DNA from: an uncultured Oligella sp.
GTDB lineage: Bacteria; Pseudomonadota; Gammaproteobacteria; Burkholderiales; Burkholderiaceae_B
Length of the DNA stretch: 40,573 nucleotides
NCBI GenBank assembly: GCA_947632105.1
Contig: CANROD010000016.1
Coordinates: 1 to 40,573 of the forward strand
Direction of reading: 5' to 3'
The notes below the pieces were generated by a model that worked only from the letters and a program-made list of their open reading frames with translations, was not told the origin of the DNA and ran no database searches. Below are positions 23,950-35,816 of the stretch, one piece after another. Made by a program: the position numbers and the translations under genes. Every line of letters begins with the position of its first letter. Position 1 is the first letter of the stretch.

Positions 23950-25178
23950 TAGGATAAATTCTTAACGAAGCGACCTAAACTGCTGATACCTTCTTGAATT
24001 TTATCCTCAGACACAGTGACAAAGCTCAAACGTAAATTATTCTTAGGGGCTTTATTGAGGTCGGTATAAAATGGCATGCCTGGAACATAAGCCACCTTAC
24101 ACTCTTCAACCACTTTAGGAAGAATAGCAGCAGTATCAATATGTTCAGGCATGCTAACCCAAATAAACATACCACCTGTAGGGTGTGTCCATTTGCAACT
24201 GCTAGGGAAATGCTCACTAAGTGCATCAAGCATAAAATGACATTGTTGGCGGTACAATTCACGTACAGCAGGTAGGTGTTGTTCAAAAAAGTCACCTCGA
24301 ATAGCTTCATAAACAGCCATTTGGGAGATCGTTTGAGTATGTAAATCTGTTGCTTGCTTAAGCTGTACTAGCTTATTAATGACTGGGACAGGGGCAATAA
24401 CGAAGCCAAGACGCAATCCAGGAGCAAGGATTTTAGAAAAAGATCCCATGCGAATTACTGTAGCGCCGGCGTCACGTCCCAACGCTAATAGGGAAGGTAG
24501 GTGTTCGCCCTCAAAGCGCAGTTCACCGTAAGGATCGTCCTCAATAATGGGTAAGCCATACTTAGCGCAGGTCTTTACCAATTCCTGACGACGCTCTAGG
24601 GTCATAGTGATACCCGTCGGATTTTGAAAATTTGGTAGGGCATAAATAAAGCGCGCATCTTTGGCTTTATCAGCTGTGATGTCGGCAGGAATCATGCCAT
24701 GCTCATCAGTTTCAACTGTGGCGTATTGTGGGTTTTGTACCGAAAAGGACTGTAATGCACCTAAATAAGAAGGTGACTCAACTAAAACTTTTGCGCCATC
24801 ATCAATGAATAGCTTGCCTAATAAGTCTAAAGCCTGCTGTGAACCGGAGACAATCAATACCTCATCGATATTGAGCTGAACTCCACGTTTAGCGAAATCC
24901 TGTACAATCCATTCACGAAGTGGACGATAGCCCTCAGTTGGGCCATATTGTAATGCAACCTCTGGAGTCTCAGTCAGAACTTTGGTAAAGGCATCTAACA
25001 ATGGTGCACTAGGGAAGCCCTTTGGTGACGGGAGACCACCAGCAAATGAGATGACGTCTGGTCTCTCAGTCACTTTGAGAATCTCACGGATAACTGAACC
25101 GGAGAGATTAATTGCACGTTGTGAAAATTTATCCTCTACACGGAAGTCAGTGGTTTTTGTTTTAGTTAAATCATTCAT
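23949..25178 (-). CDS. PLP-dependent aminotransferase, class I/II (LysN/2-aminoadipate-like)
   Basis: 409 residues from the ATG at 25178 (MNDLTKTKTTDF); a TTG nine codons upstream is the only earlier start in frame. Fold-type I blocks: ISFAGGLPSPKGFP (substrate loop), VSGSQQALDLLGKL, YALPNFQNPTG (the NPTG turn), EDDPYGELRF (Asp binding the pyridine nitrogen) and GSFSKILAPGLRLGF with the PLP lysine. This layout is that of the 2-aminoadipate / aromatic / branched-chain aminotransferase subgroup related to MocR, but with no DNA-binding domain. The donor amino acid cannot be fixed from sequence. It is 78 bp upstream of acnA on the same strand. Confidence 0.88.
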   Translation of the reverse strand: MNDLTKTKTTDFRVEDKFSQRAINLSGSVIREILKVTERPDVISFAGGLPSPKGFPSAPLLDAFTKVLTETPEVALQYGPTEGYRPLREWIVQDFAKRGVQLNIDEVLIVSGSQQALDLLGKLFIDDGAKVLVESPSYLGALQSFSVQNPQYATVETDEHGMIPADITADKAKDARFIYALPNFQNPTGITMTLERRQELVKTCAKYGLPIIEDDPYGELRFEGEHLPSLLALGRDAGATVIRMGSFSKILAPGLRLGFVIAPVPVINKLVQLKQATDLHTQTISQMAVYEAIRGDFFEQHLPAVRELYRQQCHFMLDALSEHFPSSCKWTHPTGGMFIWVSMPEHIDTAAILPKVVEECKVAYVPGMPFYTDLNKAPKNNLRLSFVTVSEDKIQEGISSLGRFVKNLS

Positions 25179-25348
25179 CTTGTAATACAGCGGAAAAGTT
25201 AGCAAATAAAAATCATAGTTACTTTAATCATACCCCTTTTAATTCTTAGTGTGCTATTAAATCGTAGAAGCGGTAAGGATGAGTTGCAGCTGTGATTTGT
25301 TAGGCTTATAGTCTATGAGCTTGGTTTGAAAATAGGTCAAATTTAATC

Positions 25349-25390
25349 ATTAAAAAAGGGGAGGATTCAAATGACCCCCCCCTTTTTAAT
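25349..25390 (-). terminator. Terminator of acnB
   Basis: attaaaaaagggg pairs with ccccccctttttaat, a G/C-rich stem with A/T flanks that give a T-run for leftward transcription. It lies 17 bp past the acnB stop. Confidence 0.85.
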
Positions 25391-25406
25391 GAGCTAAGTT
25401 TACAAA

Positions 25407-27998
25407 TTAGAGCTCGACGCTATCAGCAACTTCTTGGAAATCTTGGATTTCGTTGAAGTTCATGTAACGATAGATCTGATCGCTGCTCTCGTTAATAATA
25501 CCCATGTTATCTAGGTACTCTTCACGAGTTGGAATCTTGCCGAGACGTGAGCAAATAGCAGCTAACTCAGCTGAACCAAGGAATACGTTAGTGTTTTTAC
25601 CTAAACGGTTCGGGAAGTTACGTGTACTTGTGGACATGACAGTAGCACCTTCTCTCACCTGTGCTTGGTTACCCATACATAGTGAGCAGCCTGGCATCTC
25701 GATACGAGCACCAGCAACACCTAAGGTACCGTAGTGACCTTCTTCGGTTAACTGCTTCTGATCCATCTTGGTCGGAGGAGCAACCCATAGACGAACAGGA
25801 ATGTCTCGCTTGTTTTCCAGTAGTTTAGATGCAGCACGGAAGTGACCAATGTTAGTCATGCAGCTACCAATAAACACCTCGTCAATTTTCTCACCAGCTA
25901 CGTCAGATAAAGTCTTGACATCATCGGGGTCGTTAGGGCAAGCAACGATAGGTTCGTGAATTTCTGCTAAGTCGATTTCGATTACTGCAGCGTACTCAGC
26001 GTCTGCATCAGGCTCTAGAAGTTGTGGGTTTTCTAACCACTCCTCCATACTGCGGATACGACGAGCTAATGAACGCTCATCCTCGTAACCATTGGCAATC
26101 ATCCATTTTAATAGTGTGATGTTAGAGTTTAAGTACTCGATGATTGGCTCTTTGTTTAAGCGAACGGTACAACCGGCGGATGAGCGCTCAGCTGATGCGT
26201 CACTTAATTCAAAGGCTTGCTCTATCTTAAGATCAGGTAAACCTTCAATTTCTAAAATACGGCCCGAGAAAATGTTTTTCTTACCTTGCTTAGCAACAGT
26301 CAATAAGTCATTTTTGATAGCGTAGTAAGGAATGGCATTCACTAGGTCACGTAACGTTACGCCAGGCTGCATTTTACCTTTGAATCGTACTAGTACAGAC
26401 TCAGGCATGTCCAATGGCATAACGCCGGTTGCTGCAGCGAAAGCAACTAAACCTGAACCAGCAGGGAAGCTAATACCAATAGGGAAGCGGGTGTGAGAGT
26501 CACCACCGGTCCCAACTGTATCAGGTAATAACATACGGTTTAACCAAGAGTGAATTACACCGTCACCTGGGCGTAAAGAAATACCGCCGCGAGTACTGAT
26601 GAAATCAGGTAGCTCATGGTGGGTTTTAACATCTACAGGTTTAGGGTAGGCTGACGTATGGCAGAAAGATTGCATTACCAAGTCAGCTGAGAAGCCAAGA
26701 CAGGCTAAGTCTTTTAGCTCATCACGCGTCATTGGGCCAGTAGTATCTTGGCTGCCAACAGAGGTCATGCGTGGTTCGCAATAAGTGCCTGGGCGTACGC
26801 CTTTGCCTTCAGGTAAACCGCAAGCACGACCAACCATTTTTTGAGCCAAGGTGTAACCCTTGCCGCTATCAGCAGGCTCTTCAGGTAGGCGGAAAACTGT
26901 AGAAGCAGCTAAACCTAATGCCTCACGAGCTTTAGCTGTTAAGCCGCGACCGATAATTAAAGGGATACGACCACCGGCTTGAACCTCGTCAAACAATACG
27001 TCAGATTTAACTTTAAATTCGGCGATAACTTCCCCGTTTTTAAGCGCTTTACCTTCGTATGGGCGTAATTCGATTTCATCACCCATTTCCATTTGAGAAA
27101 CGTCTAGCTCAATTGGTAAAGCGCCAGCGTCTTCCATTGTGTTGTAGAAAATAGGAGCAATTTTGTTGCCAATACATACACCACCAAAGCGTTTGTTAGG
27201 AACAAAAGGAATATCCTCACCAGTAAACCAAAGAACTGAGTTGGTGGCAGACTTACGTGAAGAACCTGTACCTACTACATCACCAACATAAGCAACGAGG
27301 TTGCCTTTGTTTTTAAGGTCTTGGATAAACTGGATTGGACCGCGTTTACCGTCTTCTTCAGGTTCAAAAGCAGCATCAGGACGCTTGTTTTTAAGCATGG
27401 CTAAAGCGTGCATTGGGATGTCAGGACGAGTTGTCGCATCGGGAGCGGGTGATAAATCGTCAGTATTGGTTTCGCCTGGCACTTTGAATACGGTGATTTT
27501 AAAGCTTTCTGATACAGGTTTACGACTAGTAAACCACTCAGCATCAGCCCAACTTTGTAATACCTCTTTGGCAAATTTGTTGCCACCTTCAGCTTTTTCA
27601 CGTACATCGTGGAAAGCGTCGAACATAAGAAGCGTCTTTTTAAGACCATCCGCAGCGATCTGGCCTAATTTTTCATTTTCTAATAATTGAACTAGAGGAG
27701 CAATATTGAAACCACCTAACATTGTACCTAAAAGCTCAGTGGCTTTTTCAGGACTGATTAATGGTGTTTTTTCTTCACCAAAAGCAACAGAGGCTAGGTA
27801 AGAGGCCTTAACCTTAGCTGCATTGTCAACTCCGGCGGGGATGCGATGAGTGATTAGATCAACTAAAAACTCCTCTTCACCTGCGGGTGGATTTTTGATT
27901 AATTCGATTAAGTCTGCAGTTTGTTGTGCAGAGAGTGCTAAAGGAGGGATACCTAAAGCGGCTCGTTCTTCAACATGCTTACGATATGCTTCTAACAT
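25407..27998 (-). CDS. acnB: Aconitate hydratase B (2-methylisocitrate dehydratase)
   Basis: 863 residues, the AcnB architecture: a HEAT-like N-terminal domain ([20 protein letters not shown]), then the swivel domain placed before the catalytic domains, unlike AcnA. The cluster cysteines show in [17 protein letters not shown] and in [14 protein letters not shown]. It is the main TCA aconitase and in many bacteria also hydrates 2-methylaconitate to 2-methylisocitrate. With prpC and prpB nearby and no acnD, prpF or prpD visible, this second role is plausible. A perfect palindrome made of GTCTTAT half-sites lies about 80 bp upstream of the start and recurs as half-sites near gntR, suggesting control by that regulator. 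Confidence 0.96.
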   Translation of the reverse strand: MLEAYRKHVEERAALGIPPLALSAQQTADLIELIKNPPAGEEEFLVDLITHRIPAGVDNAAKVKASYLASVAFGEEKTPLISPEKATELLGTMLGGFNIAPLVQLLENEKLGQIAADGLKKTLLMFDAFHDVREKAEGGNKFAKEVLQSWADAEWFTSRKPVSESFKITVFKVPGETNTDDLSPAPDATTRPDIPMHALAMLKNKRPDAAFEPEEDGKRGPIQFIQDLKNKGNLVAYVGDVVGTGSSRKSATNSVLWFTGEDIPFVPNKRFGGVCIGNKIAPIFYNTMEDAGALPIELDVSQMEMGDEIELRPYEGKALKNGEVIAEFKVKSDVLFDEVQAGGRIPLIIGRGLTAKAREALGLAASTVFRLPEEPADSGKGYTLAQKMVGRACGLPEGKGVRPGTYCEPRMTSVGSQDTTGPMTRDELKDLACLGFSADLVMQSFCHTSAYPKPVDVKTHHELPDFISTRGGISLRPGDGVIHSWLNRMLLPDTVGTGGDSHTRFPIGISFPAGSGLVAFAAATGVMPLDMPESVLVRFKGKMQPGVTLRDLVNAIPYYAIKNDLLTVAKQGKKNIFSGRILEIEGLPDLKIEQAFELSDASAERSSAGCTVRLNKEPIIEYLNSNITLLKWMIANGYEDERSLARRIRSMEEWLENPQLLEPDADAEYAAVIEIDLAEIHEPIVACPNDPDDVKTLSDVAGEKIDEVFIGSCMTNIGHFRAASKLLENKRDIPVRLWVAPPTKMDQKQLTEEGHYGTLGVAGARIEMPGCSLCMGNQAQVREGATVMSTSTRNFPNRLGKNTNVFLGSAELAAICSRLGKIPTREEYLDNMGIINESSDQIYRYMNFNEIQDFQEVADSVEL

Positions 27999-28076
27999 TT
28001 GTCACACCTATTGAGAAAAATATTGCTTTTGATTGATTTCTGAATAATACAGACTAATTATAACACAAAGTCTTAT

Positions 28077-28090
28077 GTCTTATATAAGAC
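28077..28090. promoter_or_regulatory. Perfect palindrome GTCTTATATAAGAC upstream of acnB
   Basis: A 14-bp perfect dyad 79 bp upstream of acnB and 130 bp upstream of the divergent exported-protein gene. The half-site GTCTTAT recurs twice in the mdh-gntR gap. The length and symmetry fit a GntR-family operator. Sequence is seen; binding is inferred. Confidence 0.6.
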
Positions 28091-28220
28091 TAGGAGGTTG
28101 GCTATAGTTTTTATGTTAAAAGTTAACAATACTTTAATCTTTGGGATACTGACTTAGTGTGTGTGCAGTAGGTTAATATTATCAATCAATGCTTCTTTTG
28201 AATAGTCTATTGGAGGATTT

Positions 28221-29159
28221 ATGTTCAAGAAAAAAATAATTGCGGCGGTTTTATCATGCGCTGCTTTAGGGGTGAGTTTTACTGCATCTGCGGTATCTAA
28301 AGCAGAGCAGGAGTTAACAGTATTCCTTCATTCTATGGGTATGGAAGAGAGTTTTAGTTGGGAGCGTATTGAGGGCGATTCATTGTCCGACGCCACCATT
28401 TATGGCATTACCTACATTAGTGATAAAGGTTCTGAGAATGAGAAGAAGATTTTAATTAAAGAAATGGACTTTGATGAGTATAAAGTGACTGATAGTGGTA
28501 CCTCTGTGGATATTAAGTATCAAGGAGTTACGGACGAAGAGGGTACCCATTTACTTTTGTCAGAGCGATTGGATCCGGAGTCCTATTTTCGTAGCTTAGG
28601 TTATGAGCAGTTGGAGGATATTGAGGTTAAGTTAAAGTATACGAAGGAAAAAGCTAGCGGAGGTCTTGAGGGCAGTTTTGTAATAGTTCAGGATGAAGTT
28701 GCTGATATTTCATTTGAGTTTAAAGCTGAAGGTATTGATATGCTGATTAATCAGTTGGTTAATTTAGATATGGCTGCGCTTGATCCTAATATGATGCTTG
28801 TTAGTGCGATGACCGCAAAAATACATAAACTTGAGTTGAACTTTGAGGATGATGGTTATAACAAACGGCGTATGGTTCATACCCCCAATCATATTAGTAA
28901 CGTTGAAGAGCAGTATCAGGGGTGTGTTGAGAGTCTCGCTGAGTTTAATTTAAATGATCTTGAGAAGGCGTGTATAGCGATAAGGGATTACCTTTTAAAC
29001 AAAGAGGATAAGCTGCATGTTTCGATTGATCCAGCTAAGCCATTTTCTATTGGTGAGTATATGCCTATGTTTATGTTGCTAGGGAGCTCAGGACCTCAAG
29101 CGATGGAGAAGTTAATTCAGCGTGTGTTAAGCGAGATTAATTTGCAGATTTCTAATTAG
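28221..29159 (+). CDS. Exported protein of unknown function
   Basis: A 312-residue protein I do not recognise. The first 24 residues are a signal peptide (MFKKK, hydrophobic core, cleavage after TASA), so it is periplasmic or outer-membrane associated. The mature part is acidic, rich in Glu and Asp, with alternating beta-like segments (IKYQGVTDEEGTHLLLSERL, DIEVKLKYTKEK) and a helical C-terminus. It has a single Cys in CVESLAEF and a second in KACIAIRDYL, which could form a disulfide. tggagga sits 7 nt before the ATG. It is divergent from acnB and followed by argG on the same strand 94 bp later. No transmembrane segment or lipobox is seen. Confidence 0.8.
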   Translation: MFKKKIIAAVLSCAALGVSFTASAVSKAEQELTVFLHSMGMEESFSWERIEGDSLSDATIYGITYISDKGSENEKKILIKEMDFDEYKVTDSGTSVDIKYQGVTDEEGTHLLLSERLDPESYFRSLGYEQLEDIEVKLKYTKEKASGGLEGSFVIVQDEVADISFEFKAEGIDMLINQLVNLDMAALDPNMMLVSAMTAKIHKLELNFEDDGYNKRRMVHTPNHISNVEEQYQGCVESLAEFNLNDLEKACIAIRDYLLNKEDKLHVSIDPAKPFSIGEYMPMFMLLGSSGPQAMEKLIQRVLSEINLQISN

Positions 29160-29211
29160 CAATGAGGTAGGCTCTTTAGGACTCTATTTGTGGTAGATCG
29201 GGTAAAATTAG

Positions 29212-30609
<1,398 letters not shown>

Positions 30610-30639
30610 TTTCTTTTTCTAGAACATAGGCCATGATTA

Positions 30640-30677
30640 AAAATAGGCACCTCATGATTAAGTGAGGTGCCTATTTT
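30640..30677. terminator. Bidirectional terminator between argG and prpC
   Basis: A perfect 15-bp stem (aaaataggcacctca with tgaggtgcctatttt) around an 8-nt loop lies between two convergent genes, with T/A runs on both sides. Confidence 0.93.
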
Positions 30678-30719
30678 ACTTTGTGACCTTAACTTAATAA
30701 GGCCTTGCGGTTTAGCTAC

Positions 30720-31883
30720 TTACTTGCGATCTTCAAGCTTAACGAACTCTTTATTATCAGGACCAATGTAGTTAGCATTAGGACGGATAATCTTGTTATC
30801 AGCGCGTTGCTCAAGAATGTGTGCAGCCCAACCTGCAGTACGTGCAATCACAAAGAGCGGGGTAAACATAGCAGTTGGTACGCCCATCATGTGATAGGAC
30901 ACAGCAGAGAACCAATCAAGGTTAGGGAACATTTTTTTAGCGTCCCACATCACTGACTCTAAGCGCTCGGCAATGTCATACATTTTAGTGTTGTTAGCGT
31001 TGTCAGAAAGCTCTTTGGCAACTGCTTTAATAACCACGTTACGTGGGTCTGACACAGTGTAAACAGGGTGACCAAAGCCAATCACAACCTCTTTGTTTTC
31101 GAGGCGTTTAAGAATGTCTGCTTCTGCTTCGTCAGGACTGTCATAGCGCTTTTGGATCTCAAAAGCGACCTCATTAGCACCGCCGTGTTTAGGGCCGCGA
31201 AGTGCGCCAATTGCACCGGCTATACAAGAGTACATATCAGAACCTGTGCCTGCAATGACACGGCTAGTAAATGTAGAGGCGTTAAACTCATGCTCAGCAT
31301 AAAGATTTAAAGAGATATGCATAGCTCGTACCCACTCTTCGGGAGGGGTCTCGTCGTGTAATAACTCTAGGAAATGACCGGCAATACTGTCCTCTTCAGA
31401 CTCAACATCAATTACCACACCATTATTGCTGAAATGGTACCAGTAAAGTAGGGCAGAGCCTAAGCTAGCTATTAGGCGGTCAGCAATATCGCGTGCATCA
31501 GCTGCATTGTGATCGTCTTTTTCAGGTAGTGTACAACCTAGGGCAGATACGGCTGTCCGCATAACATCCATCGGATGACTGGCGGCAGGTAAGCTTTCTA
31601 ATATCTCTTTAACTGTTAATGGTAAGCCACGCAGTTTTTTTAATTTTGCTTTATAAGCTTCTAGTTCAGCAGCATTTGGTAGTTTGCCGTGAATTAGTAG
31701 GTGAGCCACCTCTTCAAATTCGCATGTACCGGCCATATCTAAGATATCATAGCCGCGATAATGTAAATCATTGCCAGATAAGCCAACGGTACAGAGTGCT
31801 GTGTTACCGGCTACAACGCCTGATAAGGCAACAGATTTTTTGCCCTTAGGCTTGGTTTCAGTTGTTTGTTCTGTTTGATTCAT
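30720..31883 (-). CDS. prpC: 2-methylcitrate synthase
   Basis: 387 residues, the short citrate-synthase type. The N-terminus [20 protein letters not shown] and [12 protein letters not shown] are PrpC signatures. The citrate-synthase catalytic sites show as [16 protein letters not shown] and [14 protein letters not shown]. It condenses propionyl-CoA with oxaloacetate to 2-methylcitrate. It follows prpB by 27 bp on the same strand. It is distinct from the 436-residue GltA encoded 7 kb away. No prpR, prpD, acnD or prpF lies beside it. Confidence 0.96.
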   Translation of the reverse strand: MNQTEQTTETKPKGKKSVALSGVVAGNTALCTVGLSGNDLHYRGYDILDMAGTCEFEEVAHLLIHGKLPNAAELEAYKAKLKKLRGLPLTVKEILESLPAASHPMDVMRTAVSALGCTLPEKDDHNAADARDIADRLIASLGSALLYWYHFSNNGVVIDVESEEDSIAGHFLELLHDETPPEEWVRAMHISLNLYAEHEFNASTFTSRVIAGTGSDMYSCIAGAIGALRGPKHGGANEVAFEIQKRYDSPDEAEADILKRLENKEVVIGFGHPVYTVSDPRNVVIKAVAKELSDNANNTKMYDIAERLESVMWDAKKMFPNLDWFSAVSYHMMGVPTAMFTPLFVIARTAGWAAHILEQRADNKIIRPNANYIGPDNKEFVKLEDRK

Positions 31884-31910
31884 AAGTCCCCCTATTAGTA
31901 GTCTAAAAAA

Positions 31911-32792
31911 TTATTTTTTTGAGTATAAGTTATCTAGGTATTCTTCATATTCAAAGTAGCCGATGCTTTCGTATAGTTCCATGCGTGTTTGCATTAGATC
32001 TACCACGTTTTTCTGATGGCCATCTTTACGGATTGATTCGTAGACAGTTTGGGCTGCTTTGTTCATGGCGCGGAAAGCTGATAGTGGGTATAAAACCATA
32101 CCAACATTAGCTGAGGCTAATTCATCGACGGAGAATAAAGGTGTAGCACCAAACTCAGTGATGTTGGCTAAGACAGGAACATTTAAGTTGTCACTGAAGA
32201 ATTTGTAAGTTTCTAAATCATGTGCTGCTTCCACGAAAATAGCATCAGCACCTGCTTCAGCGCATTTTTGAGCGCGTTCTAAAGCGGCTTCAACGCCAAA
32301 GCTTTGGATGGCGTCGGTGCGAGCGATGATAAAGAAATCAGGGTCAGTTTTAGCATCGACAGCAGCTTTGACGCGGTCGATCATTTCTTCAGTGCTGACA
32401 ATTTCTTTATTTGGGCGATGACCACAACGCTTGGCACCTGCTTGGTCCTCAATATGGCAAGCAGCAGCACCGAATTTAATTAAGCTTTTGACGGTGCGGG
32501 CAATATTAAAAGCAGAAGGGCCAAAGCCAGTGTCAATATCAACTAATAAAGGTACATCGCATACGTCAGTAATGCGGCGTATATCAGTGAGTACATCGTC
32601 TAGGGTATTAATACCTAAGTCTGGTAATCCGAGTGAGCCTGCGGCGACGCCGCCACCTGATAAATAGATTGCTTTGTAGCCTGCATGCTTAGCTAGTAGT
32701 GCGTGATTGGCATTAATGGCACCAATGATTTGTAGTGGATTTTCTTCAGCTAATGCTTTTCGAAATGCTGCTCCTGCAGAAAGTTGGCTCAT
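31911..32792 (-). CDS. prpB: 2-methylisocitrate lyase
   Basis: 293 residues of the isocitrate lyase/PEP mutase superfamily. [20 protein letters not shown] and [10 protein letters not shown] carry the metal-binding aspartates, and [19 protein letters not shown] holds the catalytic cysteine of the K-[KR]-CGH motif. It splits 2-methylisocitrate to pyruvate and succinate; the succinate can feed the Sdh complex encoded nearby. First gene of the prpB-prpC pair, separated from mdh by a hairpin. Confidence 0.96.
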   Translation of the reverse strand: MSQLSAGAAFRKALAEENPLQIIGAINANHALLAKHAGYKAIYLSGGGVAAGSLGLPDLGINTLDDVLTDIRRITDVCDVPLLVDIDTGFGPSAFNIARTVKSLIKFGAAACHIEDQAGAKRCGHRPNKEIVSTEEMIDRVKAAVDAKTDPDFFIIARTDAIQSFGVEAALERAQKCAEAGADAIFVEAAHDLETYKFFSDNLNVPVLANITEFGATPLFSVDELASANVGMVLYPLSAFRAMNKAAQTVYESIRKDGHQKNVVDLMQTRMELYESIGYFEYEEYLDNLYSKK

Positions 32793-32819
32793 ATCTTTTT
32801 CTCAATGTAGTTTCTGTAG

Positions 32820-32859
32820 TTAAAATAATAGCCATCCGAAAATATGACAGATGGCTATT
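32820..32859 (-). terminator. Terminator of mdh
   Basis: aatagccatc (32827-32836) pairs perfectly with gatggctatt (32850-32859); the minus strand then reads attatttt. It separates mdh from prpBC. Confidence 0.75.
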
Positions 32860-32913
32860 TGCTTTGAACAGATTAAATCTGCTTATGGTGATTTTAAATA
32901 ATCTTAATGTGGA

Positions 32914-33903
32914 TTATTTTAATAAATCAGCAACGCCGTCACGCTCTTCTAAAAGCTCATTTAGAGTTTTGTCCATATATTGACGAGAGTCTTCATCAAT
33001 TTCCAAGCCTTCAACGCGCTTGTACTCGCCGTTTTCGCAGACAACTGGAACACCGTACATAATGCCTTCAGGGATGCCATAAGAACCATCAGAAGGGATA
33101 CCCATGGTTACCCATTGACCGTTAGAGCCTAAAACCCAGTCACGGATATGATCAATTGCAGCATTGGCAGCAGAGGCAGCAGAGGATAGGCCGCGAGCCT
33201 CAATAATTGCTGCGCCACGTTTACCGACTTTAGGAATAAATTCGTTATTGTTCCAGTCTTCGTCGTTAATAGCGTCTTTTAAGCTCTCGCCATTGACTGT
33301 CGCAAAGCGATAGTCAGGGTACATGGTTGGAGAGTGGTTACCCCAAACAGCAAAGTTCTCAATGTCCTTAACCGCTTTACCAGATTTTTGTGCTAACTGA
33401 GTTAAGGCGCGGTTGTGATCTAAGCGCAGCATTGCAGTGAAGTTTTTAGCCGGTAGGTCAGGGGCAGACTTCATCGCAATATAGGCGTTGGTATTAGCGG
33501 GGTTGCCGACAACTAATACTTTAACGTCACGATCAGCGGTTTCGTTAAGAGCGTTACCCTGTTCGATAAAGATTTTAGCGTTAATCTGTAAGAGATCTGC
33601 ACGCTCCATGCCTGGGCCACGTGGGCGAGAGCCAACTAATAGAGCAATTTTAGCGTCTTTAAAGGCTTCTTTAGGATCGCTGTGAGCAGTCATGCTCTCT
33701 AAAAGAGGGAAGGCGCAGTCGTCAAGCTCCATCATGACGCCTTTAAGGGCATTTTGAGCTTTTTCATCAGGGATTTCTAGCAATTGAAGAATGACAGGTT
33801 GATCCTTGCCAAGCATTTCACCAGAAGCAATGCGGAATAGTAGGGCATAGCCGATTTGGCCTGCAGCACCAGTTACCGCTACACGAATAGCAGGTTTTGA
33901 CAT
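32914..33903 (-). CDS. mdh: Malate dehydrogenase
   Basis: 329 residues from the ATG at 33903 ([12 protein letters not shown]), with ggag 8 nt upstream; the frame runs on to 33990 but the extension is hydrophobic and not family-like. NAD-binding loop [31 protein letters not shown] and the catalytic histidine in [14 protein letters not shown] identify the cytosolic-type NAD malate dehydrogenase common in Betaproteobacteria. It interconverts malate and oxaloacetate. It is divergent from gntR; their shared gap holds GTCTTAT half-sites. Confidence 0.97.
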   Translation of the reverse strand: MSKPAIRVAVTGAAGQIGYALLFRIASGEMLGKDQPVILQLLEIPDEKAQNALKGVMMELDDCAFPLLESMTAHSDPKEAFKDAKIALLVGSRPRGPGMERADLLQINAKIFIEQGNALNETADRDVKVLVVGNPANTNAYIAMKSAPDLPAKNFTAMLRLDHNRALTQLAQKSGKAVKDIENFAVWGNHSPTMYPDYRFATVNGESLKDAINDEDWNNNEFIPKVGKRGAAIIEARGLSSAASAANAAIDHIRDWVLGSNGQWVTMGIPSDGSYGIPEGIMYGVPVVCENGEYKRVEGLEIDEDSRQYMDKTLNELLEERDGVADLLK

Positions 33904-33966
33904 AAAGTAACTCCAACTGTTTACAAACAATAATGTTATTAAACGTTTAAAAAACCTGTTTACTTT

Positions 33967-34022
33967 AGACGAATAATCGTCTTGCGTCAATCGCGACTTA
34001 TGTCTTATATCTTATGTCTTAT
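33967..34022. promoter_or_regulatory. Clustered half-sites in the mdh-gntR intergenic region
   Basis: agacga-ataa-tcgtct (33967-33982) is a dyad, and GTCTTAT occurs in direct repeat at 34002-34008 and 34016-34022, with a related ATCTTAT between them. The same half-site makes the perfect palindrome upstream of acnB. Position between the divergent mdh and gntR suits autoregulation by the GntR protein. Confidence 0.55.
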
Positions 34023-34083
34023 AGATGAATAGACATTTTTATTTGTTGGTGCGATAATAGGATAACTTTTTTTTACAAAAATC

Positions 34084-34938
34084 ATGAGTAAGTCACAGTC
34101 AAAGTCAACTACTAAAGCGCCTACATCATCTTCTCGTAAGGGGTTGAGAGTTGCTGCGCCTAGGGGTCCTAGAACACTTAGTTCTAGAAATGCCAAGGCC
34201 GCTGCGACTGCGCGTCAGCGTGCTGCATTTTCTCCGCTTTATAAGCAAATTAAAGATCTACTGCTTGAAAGTTTAGGGGCGGGAGAGTGGAAGCCAGGCG
34301 AGAGTATTCCCAGTGAGGTGGAGTTAGCTAATCTTTACCAGGTCAGTCAGGGAACCGTCCGCAAGGCAATTGACGAATTGGCTGCGGAGAGCGTACTGAT
34401 TCGCCGTCAGGGCAAGGGTACCTTTGTTGCTACACATCACGAGGATGAGGTGCGTTATCGTTTTTTACGATTAGCAAGTCGTCATGGTCAAGAAAAACGA
34501 GAAAAGCCTGCGAGTAAGTTTTTGTCTTGTGCTATCCGACCGGCAGAGCAGTTAGAGTTGGATTTATTGGAATTGCCTGTTGCAAGTGACATTGTTGAGA
34601 TTAAGCGAGTTATGCATTTTGGTGATACGCCAGTAGTTTTTGAGCAAATTATTTTACCGGCAAATAGTTTCAAGGAGTTAACGCTTGAAACCTTGCAAAA
34701 GCAATTGCCATTATATGGTCTATTTGAATCGAACTTTGGTGTGAGCATGATTCGCGCTGAAGAGCAGTTATATGCAGTTGCTGCCTGTTATGAAGTCTCC
34801 ACATTGTTAGGCATTCCTGAGGGCTATCCTCTATTGGCAATTAATCGAATTGCTTACACCTATGGGGATAAACCTATAGAAATTCGTAAAGGAATGTATC
34901 TAACAAAGGACTATTTTTACAGAAATAGTTTAAACTAA
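34084..34938 (+). CDS. GntR family regulator (HutC/UTRA type), likely TCA-cycle regulator
   Basis: 284 residues. The first 45 are basic and Ser/Arg/Ala-rich with no fold I recognise. The GntR winged helix covers about 50-117 (WKPGESIPSEVELANLYQVS, then QGTVRKAIDELAAESVLIRR and GKGTFVA). The C-terminal part (about 130-280) is a UTRA ligand domain (LPVASDIVEIKRVMHFGDTP...VFEQIILPA). It is the only regulator in the mdh-sdh-gltA block, transcribed toward sdhC. It probably senses a TCA intermediate or related acid and controls mdh, acnB and itself through GTCTTAT sites. No strong ribosome-binding site is visible at this start, yet no other ATG lies before the HTH. Confidence 0.88.
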   Translation: MSKSQSKSTTKAPTSSSRKGLRVAAPRGPRTLSSRNAKAAATARQRAAFSPLYKQIKDLLLESLGAGEWKPGESIPSEVELANLYQVSQGTVRKAIDELAAESVLIRRQGKGTFVATHHEDEVRYRFLRLASRHGQEKREKPASKFLSCAIRPAEQLELDLLELPVASDIVEIKRVMHFGDTPVVFEQIILPANSFKELTLETLQKQLPLYGLFESNFGVSMIRAEEQLYAVAACYEVSTLLGIPEGYPLLAINRIAYTYGDKPIEIRKGMYLTKDYFYRNSLN

Positions 34939-34954
34939 TGGGGCATCTTTTTTT

Positions 34955-34984
34955 AACCATGCCATTTTTAATGGTTTTTTGAGG
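34955..34984 (+). terminator. Possible terminator after gntR
   Basis: aaccat and atggtt form a short 6-bp stem followed by tttttt, 17 bp past the gntR stop and 30 bp before sdhC. It may only attenuate. Confidence 0.5.
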
Positions 34985-35013
34985 TTTCTTTGTTAAGTTG
35001 AGGCCAATCTACT

Positions 35014-35430
35014 ATGTCTGAAAATAAAAAAAAGCCCAATCGCGAATTTCGCAATTTGAGCTTAAGGAATATCACCCACGATTACAAATTACCGCTTCCA
35101 GGTAAAGTATCAATTTTGCACCGTGTCAGTGGCGCTATGTTGTTTTTAGCATTGCCGATCATTCTAGTGCCTTTATTTGCTGCCAGCGTTGGCTCTCCGG
35201 AGTCATTCGATAACTTAGGTAGTGGTTTTGGCGGTTTCCTATTAAAGCTGATTTTGTTGGTTTTAATCTGGGGCTTTATGCATCACCTCTGTGCTGGTAT
35301 CCGTTATCTGACGCTTGATGCAGGTCGCGGTTTGGAAAAAGCAGAAGCTCGTAAGAGTGCTAAATTAGTTCTAGTGGTCAGCATCATTCTGACAGTTGTT
35401 TTTGCAATTAAAATGCTTGGAGTGCTCTAA
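35014..35430 (+). CDS. sdhC: Succinate dehydrogenase cytochrome b556 subunit
   Basis: 138 residues with three membrane helices. VSILHRVSGAMLFLALPI is the SdhC signature (quinone-site Ser and Arg of the S-x2-HR-x-SG motif), and GFMHHLCAGIRYLTLDAG carries the haem-ligand histidine. The N-terminal 25 residues are basic and cytoplasmic. It anchors the flavoprotein and iron-sulfur subunits and, with SdhD, forms the ubiquinone site. Its stop overlaps the sdhD start by one base (taatg), so translation is coupled. Confidence 0.95.
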   Translation: MSENKKKPNREFRNLSLRNITHDYKLPLPGKVSILHRVSGAMLFLALPIILVPLFAASVGSPESFDNLGSGFGGFLLKLILLVLIWGFMHHLCAGIRYLTLDAGRGLEKAEARKSAKLVLVVSIILTVVFAIKMLGVL

Positions 35431-35813
35431 TGGATCGTTACGAACAATATGGCCATAAGCGTGTTTCTGTCGGTGCTGGTTACGGTACGATGGACTTTAT
35501 TGCCCAGCGTGTGACTGCAGTTATTTTGGCCGTCTACTCTATTTTATTTTTATTAGTAATTCTCTTTACAAAAATCGATTATGACTCTTGGACTAACCTG
35601 TTTACTTTTACATGGTTTGGTGGATTCCCTACAGGTCAGATTTCCGCATCGCTAGCGTTTATAGCTTTGGCTTACCACGCTTGGGTAGGTGTGCGTGATA
35701 TTTGGATGGACTACGTTACCTGTGCAACAGTTAGAATTGCTTTACAAGTTCTAACTGTTATGTGGTTGGTCTCTTCGGTTGTTTATTTTGCAAGTGTTCT
35801 TTGGAGTCTATAA
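35430..35813 (+). CDS. sdhD: Succinate dehydrogenase membrane anchor subunit
   Basis: 127 residues with three membrane helices. The motif YHAWVGVRDIWMDYV matches the SdhD helix II end (H-x2-x-G-x-RDI-x2-DY), where the aspartate-tyrosine pair lines the quinone site. The N-terminal GYGTMDFIAQRVTAVILAVY is typical of beta- and gammaproteobacterial SdhD. It overlaps sdhC by one base and ends three bases before the sdhA start. Confidence 0.95.
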   Translation: MDRYEQYGHKRVSVGAGYGTMDFIAQRVTAVILAVYSILFLLVILFTKIDYDSWTNLFTFTWFGGFPTGQISASLAFIALAYHAWVGVRDIWMDYVTCATVRIALQVLTVMWLVSSVVYFASVLWSL

Positions 35814-35816
35814 GCC

